From CAJQQY01 sp045106765 (GTDB lineage: Bacteria > Bacteroidota > Bacteroidia > Chitinophagales > Saprospiraceae), in assembly GCA_045106765.1 (NCBI GenBank), contig JBGCFD010000048.1, positions 23,837 to 87,836 of the forward strand: a DNA stretch of 64,000 nucleotides. The letters are read 5' to 3'. The translations under genes and the position numbers were made by a program. This document shows positions 27,403 to 35,371 of the stretch, in pieces. Positions within the stretch are counted from its first letter, which is position 1. Each line of letters starts with the position of its first letter. Below the pieces are notes generated by a model, which did no database searches, was not told where the DNA came from, and was given only the letters and a program-made list of their open reading frames with translations.

Positions 27403-28392
27403 TTAATTATTGCCATCAAATTCGATCTTAGATAAATTTATTGTCTTGGTCATATTACCCATACTCTTGAATCTCTCTTTCTCCAATTCAAATTCATCCT
27501 GACGCATTTTCTTATATAATTCCATGTATTGCCTTTCTTGTTCATCAACCTTATCAGAAATTTGTTGCATCAATTGAATAGCTTCCTCTGCACAAGAAGC
27601 TTCAGGATCAATGTACCTCAGCATTTGCATTGCTTGTCTATAATCTTTACTTGTTATATACGTTCGAGCTTGGAATAAAAATTTTTTACAATTGTATTCA
27701 ACAAAATCGGTATAGATATCAAGCATTTTAGCTCTTGCCTCATCATGGCATTTGACTTCATAAGGAATGGGCCAAAGCAAGAATATCGCTTCTCTATATT
27801 TTTTAAGCTTGGTAAGAGTCTCAGCTTCTTGAATTATTGTTCCACACATTTGATTGTAATATCGAACTACTTCTCCCCTAGCTTCTGTCAAAAATCGCTC
27901 ATATTTACTATCTCGAACTCGGATATTTCGTAGCGCATTATTTATGGCTAGTCTTGGATTTTTTCCAGTCCCTTGATATTCTTTCGTAATGGATGCGTAA
28001 ATAATATTTCCCTGTACCGATTGAATAAAAATAGATAAACTGATTGTAGCAGTATTTAGTTTTTCCATTCCTGTTTCAACAACATCTTCGTTTATTACTT
28101 CTAATTTAGGTTTACAAAGAATTCCAGTATTCAGATCACCCAATTCCATTTGGGAGGGGTCTTCTTCCTTATTCCTGACACAAGAAATTTTACATTCTTT
28201 ACCATTTCTAGAGACAATACTTAATATTTTAGTAGCCAACTTCGATGTATAATCAAATCCCAATGTCTTATTAGTCAAACTATCAGTAATATCTAAGTTG
28301 ATAGTAATCCATTCACCAGGCTGCGTATCTTGCCCATTTAATTGAATAGAAAAAAATAATGTTATAAAAATTAAATTATTTATTAATCGCAT
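27403..28392 (-). CDS. exported protein with C-terminal TPR-like and coiled-coil region
   Basis: 329 residues with a signal peptide (NLIFITLFFSIQLNG, then Q). The N-terminal half (about 25-150) is a beta-rich domain with paired cysteines (KECKISCVR). Residues 165-270 look like helical repeats (LTKLKKYREAIFLLWPIPYE and YITSKDYRQAMQMLRYIDPE, each ending near a Cys), and the tail is a charged helix. I do not recognise a named family. It resembles proteins encoded beside CsgG-like genes. It lies 18 nt after the DUF6175-like gene and 46 nt before the CsgG-like gene. Confidence 0.55.
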   Translation of the reverse strand: MRLINNLIFITLFFSIQLNGQDTQPGEWITINLDITDSLTNKTLGFDYTSKLATKILSIVSRNGKECKISCVRNKEEDPSQMELGDLNTGILCKPKLEVINEDVVETGMEKLNTATISLSIFIQSVQGNIIYASITKEYQGTGKNPRLAINNALRNIRVRDSKYERFLTEARGEVVRYYNQMCGTIIQEAETLTKLKKYREAIFLLWPIPYEVKCHDEARAKMLDIYTDFVEYNCKKFLFQARTYITSKDYRQAMQMLRYIDPEASCAEEAIQLMQQISDKVDEQERQYMELYKKMRQDEFELEKERFKSMGNMTKTINLSKIEFDGNN

Positions 28393-28410
28393 AATCTTAG
28401 TTTAATTGGA

Positions 28411-29361
28411 TTATCTAAAAGTGATATAAACAGTTCCTCCTCTGACATCCTCGATAGCATCTAGCCGATCTCCCATATCATTTTTTATTTTTCGACAATA
28501 CTTTCTCAATGTTCTAGCAAATTTTGCTGTAGTTAAATTTCTCCCTCTTTCGTCTCGAAGTGGAATTCGGAACTCATCAATAATTATTTCATTCTCAGTT
28601 GCGCCTTGAGAACTGTAAACATTTTTATAGGCATTGTCATCAACCCAATCATCAATAACATCTTTTAATAAATCTCCATCTTCTCCAACTTCATCATTAA
28701 ATGTAATCTCTGCATCTGATGCTAAACCAAAAATTATTTTGATTGCTCTACCATCTTCAATCATTTCATCAAATTTTTCTTGCATAGTATTTAGGAATTC
28801 TTCCAATATCAATATTTTAGTATCAGTACCATCTTGAGTTTCTTTTGTTCTCAAGGCCATCTCCAACAGTTTATCATATTTGTCAGTTCTCATCGTTGGA
28901 CTAGAAATAGTTTTCCCACCTAGCTGTCTTCCTGTAAATGCATCGTAGCCTTTTATGTTTAGACGAACACTATTTCGGCCTCCTCCCCCAGCTTGTTCAA
29001 GTGCTTCTACTTCTACATAAATATCCGCTCCAGAAGCTTCAATTAATTTCGACTTTAAATCACTTGAATTTAAATCCTTAAAAGCTGCATCTACTCTAGT
29101 TGCTTTAAGTTTAGCAACAAAATCTACGGTAGTAAATCCTCTGTCATTAAAGGCTTCTTGCACTTTAATAATAGCAACCCTTGTAGTAATACTAGAGTCT
29201 AACATAGTTCTCAAATCTTGGCCTTCTTTAGTAAATGGAATAACCATTATAGTTGGCTGAATTTGTTTAATTTCTTTACTTCCACTTTTTTGAGCAAAAA
29301 AAGGCAAACTACTGATTAATAAAAAAATTGATAAAAAAATTGTTTTTAATTGTTTGTTCAT
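28411..29361 (-). CDS. DUF6175-like exported protein
   Basis: 316 residues. The signal peptide ends SLPFFAQ. The mature N-terminus IQPTIMVIPFTKEGQDLRTM, then VAIIKVQEAFNDRGFTTVDF and ASGADIYVEVEA, fits what I remember of DUF6175, a Bacteroidota family of unknown function related in fold to LpoB/CsgG-type domains. It has a second half with the motif KIIFGLASDAEITFNDEVGE. Periplasmic location is expected. It is third gene of the five-gene operon, 11 nt after the LPP20-like gene. Confidence 0.6.
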   Translation of the reverse strand: MNKQLKTIFLSIFLLISSLPFFAQKSGSKEIKQIQPTIMVIPFTKEGQDLRTMLDSSITTRVAIIKVQEAFNDRGFTTVDFVAKLKATRVDAAFKDLNSSDLKSKLIEASGADIYVEVEALEQAGGGGRNSVRLNIKGYDAFTGRQLGGKTISSPTMRTDKYDKLLEMALRTKETQDGTDTKILILEEFLNTMQEKFDEMIEDGRAIKIIFGLASDAEITFNDEVGEDGDLLKDVIDDWVDDNAYKNVYSSQGATENEIIIDEFRIPLRDERGRNLTTAKFARTLRKYCRKIKNDMGDRLDAIEDVRGGTVYITFR

Positions 29362-29372
29362 AATGGTTCTTT

Positions 29373-29849
29373 TTAAAGTCCAAATTTTCTAATAATATTA
29401 TTTTGTTCTAAATGACGTCTTAATAATTTATAATTGATGGTAAAAGTCTGCTTCACTATACGACTTTTTTTTGTATCTCCTTTCCCAAGTAGTTCGGTTA
29501 CCTCTTGGTTAGTCACAAATTGTAAGTATCCATTTTCTTCAAAAAGGGTTTTAAAATATTTAGGATTAGCTCTTCGGGCTTTGGTCTCATCATTGATCAA
29601 TGGATTTTTCAAGGCAGAAAAACCTGGTAAGCCTTTAAATAAAATAGTATTGAAAGCTGTTTGAAATGCATTCTTTTTAGCTACTTTATCATCCTTCCCA
29701 TATCCTACTGATTGTATTGAAATTAATCCAGAGCTTGGATTACTTAAATATTTTACTTCAGCAGTTAGTGGGACAGAGGAAGTTGTTTTGCAGGAAATAA
29801 AAATTAAAAGGAAGAAACTCCCTATTAAGATTGGGGTTATTTTTTTCAT
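29373..29849 (-). CDS. LPP20-like lipoprotein
   Basis: 158 residues. The lipobox LIFISC gives a lipidated Cys at 20. The core GLISIQSVGYGKDDKVAKKN followed by AFQTAFNTILFKGLPG fits the LPP20/FlgO-like family, in which a conserved strand is followed by a helix of the AxxxNAxxxA type. It is anchored in the outer or inner membrane. Second gene of the operon, 71 nt after the caspase gene and 11 nt before the DUF6175-like gene. Confidence 0.6.
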   Translation of the reverse strand: MKKITPILIGSFFLLIFISCKTTSSVPLTAEVKYLSNPSSGLISIQSVGYGKDDKVAKKNAFQTAFNTILFKGLPGFSALKNPLINDETKARRANPKYFKTLFEENGYLQFVTNQEVTELLGKGDTKKSRIVKQTFTINYKLLRRHLEQNNIIRKFGL

Positions 29850-29920
29850 TGGTTACATCTTTATGAAAGTTAAAAATTGATTGAATTACATTTTTTTATT
29901 TTTAAGAAAAAACATACAAG

Positions 29921-31672
29921 CTATTTTACACTCCTAGCTAGTCGCAACCCTATAGTCGTTTTCCGGCTTTTTGGACTACTACTCCCTCTATTCGTAGGAA
30001 GAACAAACATAGCACCATCTCCCCATGACCCTCCTCTACAAACTCGGCTATTGGAATAGGAAGGACCTGTTGGATTAGTTTTGACTGTAGGCGTATATCT
30101 ACCATACCAATCTTGACACCATTCATAAACATTTCCACTCATATCATATATTCCTAACCGATTAGGATTTTTTTGACCAACAGGATGAGTTTTTCCATTC
30201 GAATTACTATAGTACCAAGCTGATAAATTTATATCAGGCGTAGAATCAAAGTTATTAGTCCCAAGATTTTGTCCTTGTAATGCAGCATATTCCCACTCGG
30301 CTTCAGTTGGAAGTCGATAGACTTTATCTGATTGGTTATTTAATTTATTAATAAAACGACGAGCATCCTCCCAACTTATATTTTCTACGGGGCATTCCTC
30401 GCAACCTTTATTGCCTAAATTTCTTGGTAACTCCCCCATCACATTCTTCCAATCAGTTTGAGTTACTTCGTATTTACTCAAATAAAAACTTGATAAAGTT
30501 ACTTGGTTTAATGGCATTTCATCATCTTCTCCATTTTCATTTCCCATAATAAAAGTTCCACCTTTGACCATAATCATGTTATTGGAAATTTTATCTAAAA
30601 AACCATGGTTTGAATTTGAGCGAGAGTCAATATTTCCACACTTCTTTTCTATTTCTTCTCGATGAAGATTATGAGTTCTAAGGTAGATTCTATAAGTAGT
30701 ACAGTTATTTGATTTTTTAACAACCAACCAATTTTTTTCTGCAGTAGCTTCTTTTATATATTTCCCAGTCTCTTTATATGCTTCTAAATATGCCATATAC
30801 CCTTCAAGAGTATTTTCTTTTTTTACATTATTATAAAAAACATCTTCAGAATCAAGAATTTCACTATCTTCTTGACATGAGTTTTTTCTAATAAAAACAA
30901 AACCTAGCCCATCCTCATGTCCTGAAAAAGAACCAGTTACAGGTCTTGGTTTTCTAATAATTCCTAATAATTCAGAAGCTAATTGATCGAATATTAAAGC
31001 CTCGTTTGGGTTCGTACTTTGAAGGGTTTTTAAAAATCTCTTTGCAAATTTTGACTTAGCAGGAGTTTTAGCATCTTTATTTCCTGATGCACAAAATTGT
31101 CTACTTTGATTTTTCATAGCTAAATTAAAGGTAGCCTTGCAGTCAGGTTTTTCGTCGAGCATAGACCGTGGTCGTCCTCCTTTACTGCGAATTCCAAAAG
31201 ATCCAGAGTGACATGCATCTAGTGCTAATAATATATGTTTAGCTTTATTCCTAGATAAATCATTGGCTAGATCAGCATAACTCAACCAACTGTCTCCATA
31301 CTCATCTTTGCTTTTACCATCTTTTCCTATTAAATATCCCCGCTCACTTCGTTTATCAAAATATCCATGCATCGAAAAAAAAAACATTATTTGGTCATCT
31401 TCTCTCACCAAATTATTGTAATATCTTATCTTATTTTGGATAGTTGATTTCGTTGGATTTAAAACTAAATCACAAGTAAATCCATATTCTTGCTCTAATT
31501 CTTGCTTAATCGATTTTACTTCAATTATGGTTTCAGGAAGTGCATTCCAACCAGGCTCAAAATCCGAAACTGCAAAAAAAACGGCGTAGTCTTTTCCAGT
31601 TCGAAAAGCAGTTTGACTAAAAAGAAATTGAAATAGAAAAAAGAAGGCAATTAGTAGAGAGAGTCTTTTCAT
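29921..31672 (-). CDS. exported caspase (C14) fused to an FGE-sulfatase domain
   Basis: 583 residues. Residues 1-20 are a Sec signal (FLFQFLFSQ). The caspase p20-like domain spans about 27-260: the catalytic His is His102 in FFFSMHGYF and the Cys is Cys154 in LDACHSGSFG. A short helical linker (about 278-320, LEGYMAYLEAYKETGKYIKE) is typical before FGE domains. The FGE-sulfatase/C-type-lectin-like domain spans 366-583 (MVKGGTFIMGNENGEDDEMP, YEVTQTDW, RLPTEAEWEYA, GNVYEWCQDW, VCRGGSW). The active-site cysteines of true formylglycine-generating enzyme are absent after RGGSW, so this domain probably binds a ligand. It is first gene of the operon. The Sec signal puts a caspase outside the cytosol, which is unusual. 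Confidence 0.85.
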   Translation of the reverse strand: MKRLSLLIAFFFLFQFLFSQTAFRTGKDYAVFFAVSDFEPGWNALPETIIEVKSIKQELEQEYGFTCDLVLNPTKSTIQNKIRYYNNLVREDDQIMFFFSMHGYFDKRSERGYLIGKDGKSKDEYGDSWLSYADLANDLSRNKAKHILLALDACHSGSFGIRSKGGRPRSMLDEKPDCKATFNLAMKNQSRQFCASGNKDAKTPAKSKFAKRFLKTLQSTNPNEALIFDQLASELLGIIRKPRPVTGSFSGHEDGLGFVFIRKNSCQEDSEILDSEDVFYNNVKKENTLEGYMAYLEAYKETGKYIKEATAEKNWLVVKKSNNCTTYRIYLRTHNLHREEIEKKCGNIDSRSNSNHGFLDKISNNMIMVKGGTFIMGNENGEDDEMPLNQVTLSSFYLSKYEVTQTDWKNVMGELPRNLGNKGCEECPVENISWEDARRFINKLNNQSDKVYRLPTEAEWEYAALQGQNLGTNNFDSTPDINLSAWYYSNSNGKTHPVGQKNPNRLGIYDMSGNVYEWCQDWYGRYTPTVKTNPTGPSYSNSRVCRGGSWGDGAMFVLPTNRGSSSPKSRKTTIGLRLARSVK

Positions 31673-31946
31673 TTTGTTCTATTTGTTCTGTTCTGTACTA
31701 TTAAACTATTACATTAGATAAAAACAATATACTAAAAATAAAAACATTAGACAAAGTTTCAATGTAGTTATTTTTAACATATGTATATTACTTTGACTCA
31801 CAAGCAAAATACTATACTTATCAATATAAAAGTAGCTAATTTTCTCAATATTACATATAATCAAAAAGTATATTTTTATAAGTTATGTAACTTTATTGAA
31901 TTTATTAATTTTACTTTTATTTCCCTAATTTCACTCTCAAAAAAAC

Positions 31947-32999
31947 ATGAAAAACTTCCTCCTTTTCCTTTCCCTATTTTTTCTATGGACTTGCAAATCA
32001 CAACCCCAAACCACTCCTCTACTTCAACTCTCCGAAAACCATAAAGTCATTTTCCTAGACAGCCTAGAAGCAGGAGCAGCCATCACTAAAGATGAAAAAG
32101 AAAATTTCTTCTCACTCGTCACTCCACTCGATATGAGTATTCAAATGAAAAAAAATTTCGAAGCAGCAACACCTCGAAATGAAATCGTTAATGAATATAA
32201 ATCATTTTTAAAAACGGATGTTTTAGATTTCTCCAAAGAGGAAATGGAATACGTGAATGAAATTTTTAAAGAGGCTTACGAAATGAGCAATAAAGTCTCC
32301 ACCTCTATTTTTCCAAAAGAAATTAAGTTAATAAAAACACACGCCAACCACTACGGTCAAGGAGCATACTACACTCGGGAGAATTGTATTATCATTCCAA
32401 AAGATGAATTAGATTTAAGAAATAAAGAAGGATTTATGGAAACGATGTTTCATGAAATCTCCCATATTTACACTCGGTATCATCCTAAAAAACAAATAGC
32501 ACTTTATCAACTAATCGGTTTTTCCAATATCGGTAACATGTCCAATCTTTTGATAAAAGATGAATTAAAAAGTCGAATTCTACTCAATCCAGATGGCGTT
32601 AATTTTGCTTACCACATCGAATTAAATGAAAAAAGTGGAAGACCTTATTATGCTATTCCGATTATTAAATCAAACGAGACAAAGTATATTGATTCCAAGA
32701 ATGACTTCTTTGAATACATCGATTTCAGTTTATATAAAATTGGTGTCCAACATGGCGTTCAAGTGAAAACTGATGCAGCAGGAAATTCTACTATTGATAT
32801 GGATAATGTTCCTGATTTTTTTGAAAAAATTACTACAAATACTGGGTATATCATTCATCCTGACGAAATCATTGCAGATAATTTCATGTATATAATGATG
32901 CGGGAAAAGAAAAATGGATTGATTCGAAGTTTCTCAGACGATGGAGTTGAGTTGCTTAAAAATATTAAGAAAATATTGGTTGACGATTCTTTGTACTAA
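31947..32999 (+). CDS. zinc metallopeptidase-like lipoprotein (HEISH)
   Basis: 350 residues. A lipoprotein signal has its Cys at 16 (LFFLWTC). The gluzincin-type motif HEISH at 169-173 (METMFHEISHIYTRYH) has a plausible third zinc ligand in HPDEIIADNF (Glu307), preceded by a probable catalytic-domain strand CIIIPKDELDL. The fold and spacing fit a small surface-anchored metallopeptidase, though no named family is recognised. It is divergent from the caspase operon with 274 AT-rich bp between. No TAnnTTTG box is clear in that gap. Confidence 0.6.
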   Translation: MKNFLLFLSLFFLWTCKSQPQTTPLLQLSENHKVIFLDSLEAGAAITKDEKENFFSLVTPLDMSIQMKKNFEAATPRNEIVNEYKSFLKTDVLDFSKEEMEYVNEIFKEAYEMSNKVSTSIFPKEIKLIKTHANHYGQGAYYTRENCIIIPKDELDLRNKEGFMETMFHEISHIYTRYHPKKQIALYQLIGFSNIGNMSNLLIKDELKSRILLNPDGVNFAYHIELNEKSGRPYYAIPIIKSNETKYIDSKNDFFEYIDFSLYKIGVQHGVQVKTDAAGNSTIDMDNVPDFFEKITTNTGYIIHPDEIIADNFMYIMMREKKNGLIRSFSDDGVELLKNIKKILVDDSLY

Positions 33000-33003
33000 G
33001 TAT

Positions 33004-33089
33004 TTTTTTACCATTTGAGATATTTAAAATTCAAGTAAGACCACTTGCGAAAAACTTATATATTCCTTAAATATCTCAAATGGTTAAAA
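33004..33089. repeat. intergenic inverted repeat with 23-nt arms
   Basis: Arms at 33004-33026 and 33067-33089 (core CCATTTGAGATATTTAA) match at 22 of 23 positions around a 40-nt loop. It lies directly after the metallopeptidase stop. The long loop and lack of a tight hairpin fit a palindromic intergenic repeat better than a classic terminator. Confidence 0.5.
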
Positions 33090-33197
33090 ATCAAAAGTGC
33101 TTAAACTATCAAACGAAACCTCCCTTTCGTCGAAAAATTAAGTACCTTGTTCCTAACTAAATTAAATTTGATCTTCATTAAATAAAAATGAAATATC

Positions 33198-33860
33198 ATG
33201 AATGAAAAAAGATACAAAGCAGACAGCATCATAAAAAATCATGTCATGTTTGCAACGGGCGCAGGAGCAATTCCGATTCCATTATTAGATTTTGCAGGCG
33301 TTACCGCAGTCCAATTAGATATGATGAAAAAGCTGACTAATCTTTACAATGAGAACTATTCTGAAAATGTAGGAAAAGCATTTATTGCATCTTTGACCAG
33401 CACATCTTTGGCACGAATGGGTGCTTCTTTAATCAAAGCTATTCCAATAGTCGGAACTACTTTAGGAGTTGTTTCCATGTCAATCATGTCTGGCGCATCA
33501 ACTTATGCTTTGGGAAATGTGATTACACAATTTTTAGAAAAAGGAATTGGCTTCGAAGATTTCAATGAAGATATGGCTCGTAAAGTTTACGAAGAGAATT
33601 TGGAAAAAGGGAAAAAAGTTGCTCAAGATTTGAAAAATAAAGCGGAGCAAAAAATGGAAGAAATGGATGATGAATTCGAAATCCCTACTCCTCCGACAGA
33701 AGCGAAACCAAGTTCTACTCCAAATAATCCTCCTCCAAAAGCAGCACCTGAAAATGATGTGTATGCTGAATTAATGAAATTAGGCGACTTGCGTGACAAA
33801 GGAATTATCACAGATGAAGAGTTTGCCAAAATGAAAAAAGAGATCATTGACAAATTCTAA
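33198..33860 (+). CDS. DUF697-like protein with C-terminal SHOCT domain
   Basis: 220 residues. The N-terminal part (about 8-125) has the motif MFATGAGAIPIPLLDFAGVT and VQLDMMKKLTNLY, then an alpha-hairpin with small hydrophobic residues (LIKAIPIVGTTLGVVSMSIM), fitting DUF697/EcsC-type membrane-associated domains. A proline-rich linker (about 162-187) leads to a SHOCT domain at 190-220 (LMKLGDLRDKGIITDEEFAK). SHOCT is a short C-terminal oligomerisation helix pair. It is probably an inner-membrane-associated protein of unknown function. A -7-like TAAATTTG lies at 33163-33170. It overlaps the next gene by 14 nt. Confidence 0.7.
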   Translation: MNEKRYKADSIIKNHVMFATGAGAIPIPLLDFAGVTAVQLDMMKKLTNLYNENYSENVGKAFIASLTSTSLARMGASLIKAIPIVGTTLGVVSMSIMSGASTYALGNVITQFLEKGIGFEDFNEDMARKVYEENLEKGKKVAQDLKNKAEQKMEEMDDEFEIPTPPTEAKPSSTPNNPPPKAAPENDVYAELMKLGDLRDKGIITDEEFAKMKKEIIDKF

Positions 33861-35103
33861 GAATTCAAAAATAAATATTTTAGTCTCCCTTGATAAGGAG
33901 CAACTTCAACAGGTAATTGGTCAACAATTACCTGTTGACCTTTTGAGCCGATTCTCTCCTGAAGGTTCGAGTGATATTCGAATTAGCGTCCGACGAAAAG
34001 GAAAAATTGATCTTACAGCTGAGAATAATAATTTGAAATATGAAGTTCCGCTTGAGCTTTTTGTCCAAAAAAATACCATGCTCGGAAACGTAGATGTGCT
34101 GTTTGAAATGTATCTAGGTTTTGAAACGAAGTTCCTTTTTAAAGATAATTGGGAATTAATGACTCGCACTCAAATGACTGGTTATCAATGGATTAACAAA
34201 CCTGAAATAGATTTAGGTCTCTTTAATATTCCTTTGGATAATACCGTTTTAAATGCCATCCAAGGCAATAAAGAAATGCTTTGCCAGCAGGTCGATGACA
34301 AAATTAAGGAGGTTGGAGATATTCGTCCTAAGTTGAATCAGATGCTTTCTATTTTACCAAATCCAATTCCAACTCCCGCAGGTGAACAAGTTTGGTGGCA
34401 ATGTGAAACGGTCAAGACTTCGATGAGTCCGCTCTTCGAAAAAGAAGGATTTATTTATGGAAAAATAGCTTTGGAAGGTGTTACCGAATTTTCGTATGGT
34501 AACCCCTTGGAGAAATTAACTACTGTTGTCAAGTCTCCTGACATCGTTCCAGATGTGGAAAAAGAAAGTCATTTGCAAACATTACTTTCTGTCAATTTTA
34601 GAGCAATCGAAAAATCCGCATTAGCATTGTTACAAAAACAATCTTTTGAATTTAAAAGTCAGAAAGTTCAAGTTGAAGCTGTTCGGGTGGAACAAGTGGG
34701 ACAACGGCTAAAAGTAGCTGCTGATCTAAAAGGGAGTTTTGACGGAGAAATGATTTTGTTGGGAAAACCTGTTTTTGATTCTTCAAAAAATGAGATCCAA
34801 CTAAAAGAAGTCGATTTAGATTTGAAAGGACATAATTTTTTGAGTAAAACGATGGTGGTCTTTTTGAGAAAAGTGGTGGAAGATAAAATTTCAACCATGT
34901 TAAATTTCCCGATCCAAAAATCAATTGACTTTGCGAATCAAAAAGTAAAATATGTGACCTTTCAAGATGGACTTTTTGCCAAAGGAAAAATCAATGCCGT
35001 AGACATTCCCCATGTGGAAGTACAGACTAATGCCCTGGTCATTAGTTTATCGGTAAAAGGATATTTACAATTGGGTCTAGAAGCACGTAGTGGTCTGCTT
35101 TAG
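33847..35103 (+). CDS. DUF4403-like protein
   Basis: 418 residues from a TTG at 33847; no ATG is available ahead of the conserved region, and 14 nt overlap the SHOCT gene. The mature-looking start INILVSLDKEQLQQVI, the repeated beta-helix-beta (LBP/BPI-like) pattern, and the ending LVISLSVKGYLQLGL fit DUF4403, a family with a lipid-binding TULIP-like fold. No signal peptide is visible, which is odd for this family, and a longer protein is not possible in this frame. The DUF697/SHOCT gene upstream is the likely partner through translational coupling. A perfect hairpin sits inside the first 30 codons. Confidence 0.65.
   Translation: MTNSKNSKINILVSLDKEQLQQVIGQQLPVDLLSRFSPEGSSDIRISVRRKGKIDLTAENNNLKYEVPLELFVQKNTMLGNVDVLFEMYLGFETKFLFKDNWELMTRTQMTGYQWINKPEIDLGLFNIPLDNTVLNAIQGNKEMLCQQVDDKIKEVGDIRPKLNQMLSILPNPIPTPAGEQVWWQCETVKTSMSPLFEKEGFIYGKIALEGVTEFSYGNPLEKLTTVVKSPDIVPDVEKESHLQTLLSVNFRAIEKSALALLQKQSFEFKSQKVQVEAVRVEQVGQRLKVAADLKGSFDGEMILLGKPVFDSSKNEIQLKEVDLDLKGHNFLSKTMVVFLRKVVEDKISTMLNFPIQKSIDFANQKVKYVTFQDGLFAKGKINAVDIPHVEVQTNALVISLSVKGYLQLGLEARSGLL
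33907..33937 (+). other. 13-bp perfect hairpin inside the 5' end of the DUF4403-like gene
   Basis: CAACAGGTAATTG and its exact complement (33925-33937) with a 5-nt loop, 60 nt after the TTG start. It encodes part of QQVIGQQLPV. Its location just past a stop/start overlap suggests control of translation or transcript decay, but chance or codon constraint is possible. Confidence 0.35.
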
Positions 35104-35176
35104 CAGGCCTAAAAAAATAAGCACAGCAAATCAACAAAACAAAAACCTCTTTTGCATAAATTGATTGACTCTAAAT

Positions 35177-35208
35177 GGTATTCAATAGAATATCATTTAT
35201 TGAATACC
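35177..35208 (+). other. 11-bp hairpin between the DUF4403-like and pbpC genes
   Basis: GGTATTCAATA and its exact inverse (35198-35208) around a 10-nt loop. Only three T follow, so terminator activity is uncertain. The rest of the 268-bp gap shows nothing. Confidence 0.35.
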
Positions 35209-35371
35209 TTTGAAAAAATCGCTTTGCTATTTTTCAAGTTTACTAAAGCAAACCAGCACGTACTGAAACAAAAAATAGTTACTCACCTGCGAATACTCAT
35301 TCCCTTTTCCTCCCCTTTTTATTTTTTCCTAATTTGCATCCATAACAAATTCAAAAACGTTGAATCATTAA

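Noticed and set aside
31781..32044. 87-codon frame overlapping the metallopeptidase start
   Set aside because: Out of frame with the lipoprotein signal of the real gene; AT-rich composition.
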